NCBI GenBank assembly: GCA_965221455.1
Contig: OZ244890.1
Span: 496,001-560,000, forward strand
Source: SMWN01 sp965221455
Lineage (GTDB): Bacteria; Pseudomonadota; Gammaproteobacteria; Eutrophobiales; Eutrophobiaceae
Length of the DNA: 64,000 bases
Reading direction: 5' to 3'
The translations under genes and the position numbers were made by a program. The stretch's first letter is position 1. Each line of letters starts with the position of its first letter. Below the pieces are notes generated by a model. That model was not told where the DNA came from and did not search any database. It was given only the letters and a program-made list of their open reading frames with translations. Below are positions 35,417 through 44,700 of the stretch, piece by piece.

Positions 35417-38400
35417 CTACTGCAAGAGTGCCTCGATATTCGTCCTGACCTCATTGAACGATGGATTGCCCGGAATGGTATCGAGCAGGCCCACCGTGTC
35501 GCGAATACCAAACAGATAGCGGCCCAGCAAGAGACCATCACTCTGGTTGGGATCACCGCCGCTGCCATCCACGTCAAGACGACCGCTGGCGAAAGCTCCC
35601 GCAATATTCGTCGTGACCGCATTGAACGAGGGACTCCCCGGAATCGTATCAAGCAAGCCCGCCGCATCACGAATACCAAACAGGTAGCGGCCCAGCAAGA
35701 GGCCGTCACTCTGGTTAGGATCACCACCGCTGCCATCCACATCAAGACTCACCGCCGCTGTCTCCGTCACCGTCACCGTTACGGTGGCCGCCGTGACGGT
35801 ACGATAGTTGGTGTCGGTACTGGTCACCGTATGCGTGAGTTGCACGGTCTCGTCGTCTGTATCAGCGTCTTCCACTCCCGTCACGGTGATGGTTTTGGCG
35901 GTATTCCAGTCGGTGGTGCCAAACATCAGTGAGGTGGGACTCACCGTCACAGCCGCAGCATTGGAATGGGTCACGCTAATCGTCACTGCTTCCGTCGGTG
36001 GGGTATTCAGGCGCAGTGTATACATGCCGGTACCTCCACGTTCATGGACTGTCAGCGTCGTGGTACTCACGGATACGCCAGGTGTGTCGTTATCATTCAA
36101 GGTCACAGCGACGGAGTCTATCGTCACGCCACCGGCATAGTCGGCATCTGTGCTTGTCGCTGTATGCGTGAGTTGCACGGTCTCGTGGTCCGCATCTGTG
36201 TCTTCAACACCACTCACGGTCACTGTCTGGACACTGTTCCAGTTGTCTGTGGTAAAGGTCAGTGAGGTGGCACTGAGGGTCACTGCAGTGGCATCGGGAT
36301 TGCTCACGTTAAGCGTCACTGGCACGGTCGGTCGCTTGGTCAACATCAGTGTATAGGTGCCATTGCCAGCTTCGTCGACCGCCAGCGTGGTCGGACTCAC
36401 GGTCACGCCCGCCGTCTCATCATCATCCACCGTCACCGCCACCGCACTTATCGTCACGGCAGCCCCTGCATAGCCAGGGTCCGTACTGGTCGCCGTATGC
36501 GTGAGTTGCACGGTCTCGTCGTTCGCATCCGTGTCCTGCTCAGCCGTCACCGTTACCGTCCGTGGCACGTTCCAGTTGTCTGTGGTAAATGTCAGTGAGG
36601 TGGCACTGAGTGTCACCGCACTGGCATCGGGATTGGTCACGTTAATCGTCACCGGCGCCGTCGGCAGGGTAGACAGGCTTAAGCGATACTCGCCGGTTTC
36701 CCCCTCATTGACCGCCAGCACGTTCGGACTCACGGTCACGCCCGGCGTGTCGTTATCCGTGACACCCACGGTCACGGCGGGCGGGGTCAGCGCGGCATAG
36801 AGCGCATCGCTGCTGCGCACCGCATGGGTCAGTTGCACGCTCTCGTGGTTCGTATCAGCGTCCTCAATAGCCATTACCGTCACCCTCTGCGGCATATTCC
36901 AGTTGCTCGTGCTAAAGTCCAGGCTGGACGGGGTCGCCGGACTCACCGTCGCCACATCGGCATTGAAGGTTTGCGGCAGAATGCTCACGGTCGCCGATGG
37001 TCGGGTTCCCAGTCGGATGTTATAGCTCGCCGTGCGCCCCTCAGTCACAGTCAACGTGGTCGGACTCAGCGTAAAACCCGCCGTATCGTTATCTGTTATG
37101 GTGATGGCTGGACCGGGAAACTCAAACAGTCTGGCATAAGTTTGGTCGCTGCTGAAGTTATCATGTAAAGCCAGTGCCACCGTCTCATCATCTGCATCGC
37201 CATCCTCAACAGCGGTCACCATTACCGTCTGCGGGATGTTCCAGGTAGAGCTACCAAAGGACAGGACCCTCGGAACCACTTCCACAACACTGCCGATTAT
37301 AGTCAAACTTCGCGTAACACTCCCTGTCGGTTCAGTCGCCAACCTCACCGTAAACTCGACGGTCTCGCCCTCATTGAGCGCCAGCGCGGGCGGACTCACG
37401 ACGAACCCCACCGCGTCGTTATCCGTGACACTCACGGTCACGGCGGGCGGCGTCACCCCGGCATAGCCCGTATCAGCGCTGCTCAGCGCATGACTCAGTT
37501 GCACGCTTTCGCTGGTCGTATTCGCGTCCTCAACACCCGTCACGGTCACGGTTTGGGCGGCATTCCAATTGACTGTGGTAAAGGTCAGTGGTGAAGTCAC
37601 GGTCACCGCAGTATTGTCACTGGTCACGCTAATCGTCACAGCGTGCGTCGGTCGGTTATTCAAGCGCAGCGTATACTCGCCGGTCTCGCCTTCAAAGACC
37701 GCCAGCGTGGTCGCACTCACGGTCACGCCCGGCGCGGCGTTATCCGTGACATTCACGGTCACGGCGGGCGGGTTCACCGCGGCATAGCGCGTATCGCTGC
37801 TGCTCACCGCATGGCTCAGTTGCACACCGCTCTCGCTGATCCTGTTATTGTCCTCGGCACCCATCACCGTCACCGTCTGCGCCTGATTCCAGTTATTCCT
37901 GTCAAAGGTCAGCGACGCAGTGGCGGTCACCGCCGGATTGTTACTGCTCACGCTAATCGTGACCGCGTGCGTCGGCAGGGTATTCAAGCGCAGCGTATAC
38001 TCGTTGGTCTCGCCTTCATTGACCGCCAGCGTGGTCGTACTCACAGTCACGCTGACAGCGCTATCCGCGACATTCACAGTCACGGGGGGCGGGGTCAGCG
38101 CGGCATAGAACGCATCACCGCTGGTCACCGCATGGGTCAGTTGCACACCGCGTTCGTTGGTCGCATTCGCGTCCGCAGCACCCGTCACCGTCACGGTTTG
38201 GACGGCATTCCAGTTGATTGTGCTAAAGGTCAGGGTCGCAGGACTCACGGTCACCGCGGCATTGTTACTGCTCACGCTAATCGTCACCGCCACCGTCGGT
38301 CGGCTGCCCAGCACCAGCCTATAGCCGGTGCTGCTGCCCTCGGTCACATTCAGCGCGGTCGGCGACACGCGCACACCCGCGACCGATACCGGGTCGGACG

Positions 38401-39688
38401 TCAGGCTATCGCCCCCCGCATTCGGATAACTCGCCATCACGCGCAACCACGCGCCTATCTGTGATCGGTCTGATGCAATGGTGTAGGTGGCGGTATTGTT
38501 GGTCCCCGGTGCGGCGCTAAACGGCCCCGCCGAGGCGGTCGCTGTCTGCCATTGCCAGGTAATGGTACCGACATCGGTAGTCGGTGAGGCGTCCGGGTCG
38601 GTGACCGCGCCCGCCGTCAGCGTGCCGCCGACCCTGGCAGTGCCGGGGATGGGACCGATGGCACCGCGACGGTCAACCTGTACGCTATTGGAGAACAGGG
38701 TGTCGTTGAAATCCCCGCCCTGGGTCACCTGCACCCGCAGCCAGTGAGCATGGTCCGCCGCTTGCACCGTGTAGGTCGCGCTGGTGCCGTTCGTGCTGAT
38801 ATCTGTTGCGTTGCTACAGTCCTGAGTGGTACAGCGTTGCCATTGATGGGCGCTGATATTGACGGTCAACGTGGGATGGCTGACCGCACCGGCGGTCAAG
38901 ATATCATCGACCCTGGCCGGGGTGTTGGGGGTGCTGTCCTGGATGGCGCCCAATGTCGCGGGCATCGCAGCATAAAGATAGTTGTCGGTGGCACTCAGTT
39001 CACCGATGACCTGTTTGGTCGGGGCACTCGCCCCGATATTGCACAGCGGCGAGTTGGCTTGTACGGTGTGTTCGGTGTCGGTGGTTTGCCCCGAGCGCAC
39101 CCTTAAATCACCGCTGGCGGTACATAAACTATCCACCAGGACCACCGCGTTGTTGGCGGACGGTCGGTAATACACCATGCCCGGCCCCGGGATAGCGGTC
39201 CATGTGGTGAGGTTCGGACGGGACAGGCCGGACTTCAGGACGATATTGAAAGTTGCTGTGAACAGTATTCCGCTACTCGGGGTCGCCTGCCCGGTTGTGA
39301 TGACTGAAGAGTTACCCAAAGCATGCGCGATGGCAGTGGTTCTAATGAACGTTAATTGCAGCCGACCATCGCCGTTGTTGCGGGAGAATGTCACGCCTGT
39401 GACGTCATTACTATCGTAGTTTGTCGCATTGGTATACCCGGCCGGGCCGTTGACGAGATAGTTCTCCCAAAAGGTCAGACTCGGACGGGTCTCGGTGCCG
39501 CCGTGGTTGGTGGTGCCAGCACTGTATAAATTGGTACAGGTGTTGCCCGTCCCGGCATTACAGGTGCGCGTCTGGTTCTTGTCGGTGATATTCGCCGTAC
39601 TCCATTCGCCCCAGCCACCGGTTTGCGCCCGTGCCACCGGGCTTGCCAATCCCGCCAGCAGGGCAACGGCGGCCATGACTGCCGTCAT
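35417..39688 (-). CDS. Giant secreted Calx-beta-like repeat protein with C-terminal dockerin-like pair
   Basis: I start at ATG 39688 (1423 residues), which gives the signal peptide MTAVMAAVALLAGLASPVAR, cut after ARA. The frame is open to an ATG at 39850, but that extension encodes a fragment of the dispersed repeat. After a unique N-terminal domain (to about residue 280, with several cysteines) come two Ig-like segments (VGGTLTAGAVTDPD) and eight Calx-beta-like repeats (VTVSPTTLAVDEAGNGTYTL type). Two copies of the 56-residue module LDVDGSGGDPNQSDGL, LLGRYLFGIRD, GLLDTIPG end the protein. It is probably surface-exposed or secreted, adhesin-like. It shares its end module with 28687-33000 and the protease at 47759. 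Function is unknown. Confidence 0.85.
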   Translation of the reverse strand: MTAVMAAVALLAGLASPVARAQTGGWGEWSTANITDKNQTRTCNAGTGNTCTNLYSAGTTNHGGTETRPSLTFWENYLVNGPAGYTNATNYDSNDVTGVTFSRNNGDGRLQLTFIRTTAIAHALGNSSVITTGQATPSSGILFTATFNIVLKSGLSRPNLTTWTAIPGPGMVYYRPSANNAVVLVDSLCTASGDLRVRSGQTTDTEHTVQANSPLCNIGASAPTKQVIGELSATDNYLYAAMPATLGAIQDSTPNTPARVDDILTAGAVSHPTLTVNISAHQWQRCTTQDCSNATDISTNGTSATYTVQAADHAHWLRVQVTQGGDFNDTLFSNSVQVDRRGAIGPIPGTARVGGTLTAGAVTDPDASPTTDVGTITWQWQTATASAGPFSAAPGTNNTATYTIASDRSQIGAWLRVMASYPNAGGDSLTSDPVSVAGVRVSPTALNVTEGSSTGYRLVLGSRPTVAVTISVSSNNAAVTVSPATLTFSTINWNAVQTVTVTGAADANATNERGVQLTHAVTSGDAFYAALTPPPVTVNVADSAVSVTVSTTTLAVNEGETNEYTLRLNTLPTHAVTISVSSNNPAVTATASLTFDRNNWNQAQTVTVMGAEDNNRISESGVQLSHAVSSSDTRYAAVNPPAVTVNVTDNAAPGVTVSATTLAVFEGETGEYTLRLNNRPTHAVTISVTSDNTAVTVTSPLTFTTVNWNAAQTVTVTGVEDANTTSESVQLSHALSSADTGYAGVTPPAVTVSVTDNDAVGFVVSPPALALNEGETVEFTVRLATEPTGSVTRSLTIIGSVVEVVPRVLSFGSSTWNIPQTVMVTAVEDGDADDETVALALHDNFSSDQTYARLFEFPGPAITITDNDTAGFTLSPTTLTVTEGRTASYNIRLGTRPSATVSILPQTFNADVATVSPATPSSLDFSTSNWNMPQRVTVMAIEDADTNHESVQLTHAVRSSDALYAALTPPAVTVGVTDNDTPGVTVSPNVLAVNEGETGEYRLSLSTLPTAPVTINVTNPDASAVTLSATSLTFTTDNWNVPRTVTVTAEQDTDANDETVQLTHTATSTDPGYAGAAVTISAVAVTVDDDETAGVTVSPTTLAVDEAGNGTYTLMLTKRPTVPVTLNVSNPDATAVTLSATSLTFTTDNWNSVQTVTVSGVEDTDADHETVQLTHTATSTDADYAGGVTIDSVAVTLNDNDTPGVSVSTTTLTVHERGGTGMYTLRLNTPPTEAVTISVTHSNAAAVTVSPTSLMFGTTDWNTAKTITVTGVEDADTDDETVQLTHTVTSTDTNYRTVTAATVTVTVTETAAVSLDVDGSGGDPNQSDGLLLGRYLFGIRDAAGLLDTIPGSPSFNAVTTNIAGAFASGRLDVDGSGGDPNQSDGLLLGRYLFGIRDTVGLLDTIPGNPSFNEVRTNIEALLQ

Positions 39689-39901
39689 CCCGCGCCAAAA
39701 GCGACCACCCCGCCCCTGCGGGGCACCCCTCCTTGTAAAGGAGGGGAGTTTGTCAGGTGGGTTCGGGGCATTCCTCCGGGGAGAGGAATGGGTCATGTTG
39801 TGTTGGGTGCTGAACCTATCCGCAGCCACGTGTGTTTTGCATTCGGTCATGGCAATGTTGAATTTGTGCGCGTTGGAGCAACGGTCTGCACTAGTGATTG
39901 T

Positions 39902-39950
39902 GGTGCGTGGTGCGTGGTGCGTGGTGCGTGGTGCGTGGTGCGTGGTGCGT
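39902..39950 (+). repeat. Heptanucleotide tandem repeat, 7 copies of GGTGCGT
   Basis: Seven perfect copies of the 7-base unit GGTGCGT occupy 39902-39950. They lie 52 bases upstream of the longest possible start (39850) and about 214 bases upstream of the preferred start (39688) of the giant minus-strand gene. Copy-number change would alter spacing in the upstream region by 7-base steps, or frame if the region is translated. Confidence 0.95.
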
Positions 39951-40965
39951 TAAGTCCAGGTCGTTTTGTCAACATATGTCAAGTTCTCTCTGTCAGTCAT
40001 CCAGATTGCGATTCCATCAATGTACCATTACCCCGCGCAGTATTAAATACATAATATCGTGACCCACACCACACATCGCACTGCTTTGTTGTGATTGATT
40101 ATGTACTGTACCGGTCGTGAACAATCCCGGTCCTTTGTGGGGGGCGTATGCTGTTGTATTTGATTTACCCATCCGCCGGTTTTTCGTGCAACCGATTGAG
40201 CGCTGCAAACCGTCAGTCTTCGTGAATGTCGAGAACGCCTCTGCTTCGGTGCTGTTGACCGGGCAGAATCATCCTGATGTTGCCCGCGAAACTGTATGCG
40301 ACTGCATCGTGTTGCGCCTGTCGCCGTCAACGCCGCAGGCGATGCCACAGTGCCGGCGCGGCAGACGATGCAGAATGCCGTGTTATGTACGCAACCTGTC
40401 TGCGGCAACGTGCGCGACACATTCGGTCATGGAACGGTTGACCCGGTGCGCGGTGGTGGCGCGGTCTGCGCCGGTGTTGCAGTGGGCGTAATGCTAACGT
40501 GATGGGGTGTTTACGTGATTTTGTCGGCCTCGAAGTCATGCAGATTGCTCGCCCGTATCCCTCGGCGCTGTCACATTATCGTACCCCATGCCTCAACCAT
40601 TGTTTGAGTGATTGCCGCAAGCTGACGCCATGCAATGCCTGTATTGAGCGATGCAATCATGACTTTGGAACCGAGGCATGGCTTTAGAACCCTGGCTTTA
40701 CCAGGGTAGTATTCAACCCGCATATCAAGTATTTTCATCGTGTCGTGCCTCATCAATCCGTGAAAAAATACCTGATACTGCAATCAGGGTTGGCGACAAA
40801 CAAAAACTGAAGCATTAATATCAGCTATGGTCATGGGAGCGGATTACGCCATTGTTGGACACCTGGAAGAAATTGTCCCGGCACTAATACGACAATCAAT
40901 CATCAGAAAGAATATTGACTCGCTATAATCATGTTAAACAAAAATAAATACATGGGTGTACTTTT
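39951..40965. other. Intergenic stretch with a diverged 100-bp duplication; no clear gene
   Basis: No convincing gene is seen over about 1 kb. About 40380-40490 resembles 39800-39900, the 5' flank of the giant gene. On the minus strand both copies encode MTECxxHVAADRxxT, the second copy stopping after 15 codons. On the plus strand both read FGHGxVxxVRxG. The copy may be a relic of a paralogous gene start. Open stretches around 40571-40783 do not resemble any family known to me. Confidence 0.4.
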
Positions 40966-41391
40966 ATGAAACAAGTAAAATTATTAACGATAGTCCTGTT
41001 TTCCCTGGTCCTGTTTCCCCTGGCTTTATCAAATCATTCGTATGCCCATGAATTGGATGAAAACCTGGAAAAAATGTGTCACCGACAAGCAATTGTGATT
41101 GCCACAGAATTAAGTAGTAACACAAAAAAGGAATTTACTGCACAAGATGTCAGTATGCTTCGCATCGGTGCAATGCAAGGCTGCATGAAAACGTGCAGGA
41201 GAATGCAAAACCTGCCGGATCAGGTCAACACCACAACTAAAGATGAGACGATAGCGGCAAAACCTGACAGCGACAGCAAACAAAATGAGGCTGGCGATAA
41301 AAAAGAATCTATCTTCGACAGGCTGTTACGTAGCGGATCCAACGATGATCCAAACCCGATGCAAAAGAAACATCGCACTGGCGGAAAATAA
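40966..41391 (+). CDS. Hypothetical secreted or periplasmic protein
   Basis: 141 residues. The N-terminus is a signal peptide (KLLTIVLFSLVLFPLALS, likely cut near AHA/SYA). A middle helical part follows with three cysteines (KMCHRQAIVIATELS; MQGCMKTCRRM), then a charged, low-complexity tail (KPDSDSKQNEAGDKKES). I recognise no family. The reading frame, AT-rich upstream promoter-like sequence and signal peptide support a real gene. Confidence 0.65.
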   Translation: MKQVKLLTIVLFSLVLFPLALSNHSYAHELDENLEKMCHRQAIVIATELSSNTKKEFTAQDVSMLRIGAMQGCMKTCRRMQNLPDQVNTTTKDETIAAKPDSDSKQNEAGDKKESIFDRLLRSGSNDDPNPMQKKHRTGGK

Positions 41392-41480
41392 TATTACATT
41401 AACCACAACAACCTGAATTTACATGGTGAACAATGATATTGCCTTACCTGTTACCCTGGAATACCTAAGGAATAATTATC

Positions 41481-42248
41481 ATGAAAAAACTGTTGGTATT
41501 CAGGCATGAGTCATGGATTAAAGGCGGCCATTTCACTGCAATAGCCAACCAACTTAAACTTCCCATGCAATGGGTGAAAATTGATCAAAATGATGCGATC
41601 CCTGCAACCATAGCCGATGACGTGGCCGGGCTGGTCTTTCTGGGCGGCACAATGAGTGTCAACGATCCGTTACCGTGGATAAAAAAAGAACTGGATTTGA
41701 TTCGACTCGCTAAAGAAAATGAATTTCCGGTTCTGGGCCATTGTCTCGGCTCGCAACTGATTAGTAAATCATTAGGGGCAACAGTATGCCCAATGCCTGC
41801 AAAAGAAATAGGCTGGCATACCATTACCTGCCTGGATAATCCGATTGCACATGACTGGTTTGCAGATATATCCGGACAAATAAAGATCATGCTTTGGCAT
41901 CATGAAGAATTTAGCCTTCCTGAAGGCGCCGTGCCTTTATATACATCCCGTTATTGCGAAAACCAGGCTTTCGTATTCGACAATATGCTGGCAACTGTTG
42001 CGCATATAGAAGTATCACAACTCATGCTGAATCATTGGCTCGAAATTTATGGTCATGACATCACGCCAAACAATAAATCCATACAGCCCATAGAGGAAAT
42101 CAGAACAAACATGAAAAACAAGATACGAACAATGCACAAACTGACTGATGCGTTTTACTACAAATGGCTTGCAAAAGTTTATCCGGACTTTTTTGCCTCG
42201 TGCGATAGACAGGACTTCATGTCAAACATCAACGGTAACACGAATTAA
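41481..42248 (+). CDS. Type 1 glutamine amidotransferase-like protein
   Basis: 255 residues, class I GATase fold. The nucleophile elbow is LGHCLGSQLISKSLGA (cysteine at about residue 88), and the H-x-E pair of the triad is in ATVAHIEVS. EIGWHTI and WHHEEFSLPEGA match stand-alone GMP-synthase-like amidotransferases (COG0518 group). It should hydrolyse glutamine or a gamma-glutamyl compound; the acceptor is unknown. An 80-residue C-terminal tail is mostly helical. TAAGGAATAATTATC before the ATG gives a modest ribosome site. Confidence 0.85.
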   Translation: MKKLLVFRHESWIKGGHFTAIANQLKLPMQWVKIDQNDAIPATIADDVAGLVFLGGTMSVNDPLPWIKKELDLIRLAKENEFPVLGHCLGSQLISKSLGATVCPMPAKEIGWHTITCLDNPIAHDWFADISGQIKIMLWHHEEFSLPEGAVPLYTSRYCENQAFVFDNMLATVAHIEVSQLMLNHWLEIYGHDITPNNKSIQPIEEIRTNMKNKIRTMHKLTDAFYYKWLAKVYPDFFASCDRQDFMSNINGNTN

Positions 42249-42250
42249 TA

Positions 42251-42640
42251 CTATCGGATTATTTGTCCATCGCCACCGCAATACCGGCAGGTTAATTCCA
42301 TCAACTCTTGTGTGGTGCTGTCTATCTGTGCAATCGTCGTATTGGGGTTGCCCTGGACAATAAATAAACATGACTCGGTAGACTCCAATATTCCGGTTTT
42401 ATTGCACTGTTTATGATCAAGCCGACAAAGAATTTCATTACTGCCGTCGATATAGGCATGCTCACCTTTTTGCACCTTTACCGATTCATCAGCCCCCATT
42501 GGAATAAATATTTCGTTGCCATGTGTTATTCCAAAACCCGGATGTTGAACAATTTTATCCAGTGCATGTGCGCCAATGGAAATATGTGTCTTGACTGACA
42601 GTAAATTATAGAGATCAACCAATAAATTAATTTCCGGCAA
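42251..42640 (-). pseudogene. Truncated B3/B4 tRNA-binding domain protein
   Basis: 129 residues matching the C-terminal half of the stand-alone B3/B4-domain proteins (COG3382 type): PEINLLVDLYNLLSVKTHIS, GAHALDKI, EIFIPMGADESVKVQKGE, ILCRLDHKQCNKT, LFIVQGN and LMELTCRYCGG. Family members are about 230 residues; the N-terminal half is missing. The DNA upstream (42641-42804) is AT-rich and open in a different frame without a family match, so a 5' truncation is likely. It converges on the GATase gene, with stops 3 bases apart. Confidence 0.7.
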
Positions 42641-42872
42641 TCTGCCTTTTTATTTTTTATATTGTTAAAAACAATAAAATTTACGACTATATTTAATTTA
42701 TGAATGGAAACCCGCACTGATACCATTTCAGAAAATACACGAAAAAAATCTTGTGACTCCTTCTCCAATACTTCCGACAACGCATTGGTAACACAATGGA
42801 TCATGAAATTTTCAGGGATTAATATTCATGAAAAATAATAAAAACATGTAACGATACTGATATAATCATCTG

Positions 42873-43295
42873 ATGAGCACTACCGTATCGAAAGACAGTC
42901 ATCATGGCGAATGCTTATGCAAGGCTGTACGCTATGAAATAAATGAAACGCCGAGAGACGTTATTAATTGTCATTGCAAACAATGCCAACGTACTCACGG
43001 GAACTATGCTGCCTATACTGCAATCAATAAAAATAATCTCATACTCACTGAAAAACGTGGGCTCAAATGGTATGTATCTTCTGACCATGCTCGCCGAGGC
43101 TTTTGTAGGGAATGCGGTGCCAGCCTGTTCTGGGAGCCGCTCGCTAAAGATATCATCTGCGTCGCTGCCGGGACATTTGACGCACCGACAAATTTGGCTG
43201 CTGCACGACATATCTTTGTTGCTGATGCCGGTGATTATTATCATCTTGACGATGATCTGGAAAAGTTTTCACAAGGTATGAATACAGCGGACTAA
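42873..43295 (+). CDS. GFA/CENP-V domain zinc protein
   Basis: 140 residues with the GFA (glutathione-dependent formaldehyde-activating-like) pattern: C-x-C in GECLCKAVRYE, NCHCKQCQRTHG, then GFCRECGASLFWEP, giving the expected seven zinc-binding cysteines. The late segment ICVAAGTFDAP is also conserved. Family members are S-lyase-like or uncharacterised; the formaldehyde name is often unsupported. It stands alone between the B3/B4 relic and an IS element. Confidence 0.88.
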   Translation: MSTTVSKDSHHGECLCKAVRYEINETPRDVINCHCKQCQRTHGNYAAYTAINKNNLILTEKRGLKWYVSSDHARRGFCRECGASLFWEPLAKDIICVAAGTFDAPTNLAAARHIFVADAGDYYHLDDDLEKFSQGMNTAD

Positions 43296-43430
43296 TTAGC
43301 CTGACGGCTTTGTGTCAAGATCAAATCCACGGCAGCGCCAATATCATCAACACAAACGCCCCTTTGGATCGCCCTGCGATAATTGCACCAGAGATTATGT
43401 TAGGGTTTCTCCAACACGAAGGAGTAACCA

Positions 43431-43694
43431 ATGAAGAAACGATTTACTGAAGAACAGATTATTCGGATTCTGCATGAAGCGGAGCAGTCAAGGAATACTC
43501 GTGATGTGTGCCGCAAACACAATATTACGGAGCAGAGTTTTTATCGCTGGCGTAACAAGTATGGGGGGATGGATATCTCACAAGCCAGACGTCTGAAGGG
43601 CTTGGAGAAGGAAAACAGCGAGTTGAAGAAGATGGTGGCAGAACAGGCTCTTGATATCCGGATGTTGCAGGATGTGAATGCAAAAAAATGGTAG
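43431..43694 (+). CDS. IS3-family transposase OrfA
   Basis: 87 residues: MKKRFTEEQIIRILHEAEQS and ITEQSFYRWRNKYGGMD form the helix-turn-helix that binds the IS ends, followed by the leucine-zipper-like LKGLEKENSELKKMVAEQAL. Its end overlaps orfB by 7 bases in another frame. A -1 ribosomal frameshift in the AAAAAAT-type run just before the overlap (43680-43688) would make the OrfAB transposase, as is known for this family. Confidence 0.93.
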   Translation: MKKRFTEEQIIRILHEAEQSRNTRDVCRKHNITEQSFYRWRNKYGGMDISQARRLKGLEKENSELKKMVAEQALDIRMLQDVNAKKW

Positions 43695-44536
43695 CCCCAT
43701 CTGACAAGGCTCATGCGACTGAATATCTGTGGGAAGCTTACCGGGTGAGTGAACGTCGGGTATGTAAGGTGTTGAGACTGAACCGGAACACGAAGCGGAG
43801 TCTGAAACGGTCAAGGTCGCTGTGTGACAAGGAGCAGCGAGTCATTGAACTCTCGGAGCATCAGGCTCGCTGGGGGTATCGGAAGGTTCATGAGCGGATG
43901 AAGTTGGATGGGGCGCAGATTGGTCGGGAGCGGGTGCGGTTAATCCGTCAACGTGAAGGGCTGCAGGTACGCAGGAAGCAGCGTAAAAAGCGGTATTTGG
44001 GAACAGATGCGCCGTTACTACAGGCAAAGTATCCCAGTCATGTGTGGGCTTATGATTTTGTCATGGATGCGACTGAATGTGGTAGGCGGGTGAAAATCCT
44101 GACCGTGGTGGATGAATTTACCCGGGAATCGTATGCCGTTGCTCCACGTTGTTCGTTTACCTCGGGTGATGTGAAACAGGAATTACGGCGGTTATTTGCC
44201 TTGCATGGTCAGCCGGAGTTTATACGCAGCGACAACGGCAGCGAATTTCTGGCCAGGGTAGTGCGGGGACTCTTATCTGAATCAGGTGTGCGGGCGCATT
44301 TCATTGAACCCGGTAGTCCCTGGCAGAACGGCTATAACGAAAGTTACAACGGTATCTTCAGGGATGATTGCCTGAACAAATGGCAATTCCGGTCGCTCCG
44401 TGAAGCTACCATGATAATTCATCAATGGGTGGAAGCGTATAATACCTACCGTCCCCATGGGTCGCTGAAAGGTTTAACACCACAGCTATTCAGGGAACGC
44501 TGGGAGCAAGAAAACAGACAACAAAAAGTTGCTTAA
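43688..44536 (+). CDS. IS3-family transposase OrfB (DDE integrase core)
   Basis: 282 residues. HTH_21-like start (LSEHQARWGYRKVHERMKLD), then the rve core: D in WAYDFVMDATECGR, D in FIRSDNGSEFLA, E in GYNESYNGIFRDDCLN, all three catalytic acids present. The end YNTYRPHGSLKGLTPQLF is typical. It appears intact, so the element may still be mobile. Confidence 0.95.
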   Translation: MVAPSDKAHATEYLWEAYRVSERRVCKVLRLNRNTKRSLKRSRSLCDKEQRVIELSEHQARWGYRKVHERMKLDGAQIGRERVRLIRQREGLQVRRKQRKKRYLGTDAPLLQAKYPSHVWAYDFVMDATECGRRVKILTVVDEFTRESYAVAPRCSFTSGDVKQELRRLFALHGQPEFIRSDNGSEFLARVVRGLLSESGVRAHFIEPGSPWQNGYNESYNGIFRDDCLNKWQFRSLREATMIIHQWVEAYNTYRPHGSLKGLTPQLFRERWEQENRQQKVA

Positions 44537-44584
44537 ACCAGAAACCCTAACTTTGAAAATGGTGCAGAAATCTTGGGCTTGTCA

Positions 44585-44700
44585 ATCACAATCATCATAA
44601 GGAGCATCGCTATATTGTGTATCTAACACCGGTTGACGCTGAGAAACAAATCGCATGAAAACAACCTATCGACTGGTACGGAAATACCGGACCACTTTAA
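44585..44700 (+). mobile_element. 3' end of a second IS3-family element (duplicate of 46099-46214)
   Basis: These 116 bases (ATCACAATCATCATAAGGAG through the TGGTACGGAAATAC terminal repeat region) are nearly identical to 46099-46214, the 3' end of the transposase relic there. Only a few bases differ. It lies between the complete IS and the 386-bp array, so the array is framed by two copies of the same IS end. Confidence 0.85.

Larger units (their letters stand above)
43384..44566 (+). mobile_element. Complete IS3-family element (IS407-like group)
   Basis: 27-bp imperfect terminal inverted repeats: 43384-43410 starts TGCACCA and ends GTTAGGGTTTCT; the complement of 44540-44566 starts TGCACCA and ends GTTAGGGTTTCT. 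Between them are orfA and orfB in the overlapping arrangement of IS3 elements, about 1183 bp in all. The flanking 4-base sequences (TAAT and GAAA) do not match, so no target duplication is seen. The right flank is the 3' end of another IS. Confidence 0.9.

Noticed and set aside
40571..40783. 70-codon minus-strand ORF starting MQYQVFFHGLMRHD
   Set aside because: No family, no ribosome site and no neighbour support. It could be a relic but cannot be supported.
42526..42804. 92-codon minus-strand ORF as the missing N-terminal half of the B3/B4 protein
   Set aside because: It lies in a different frame, is very AT-rich and shows no B3/B4 N-terminal features. More likely unrelated flanking DNA.
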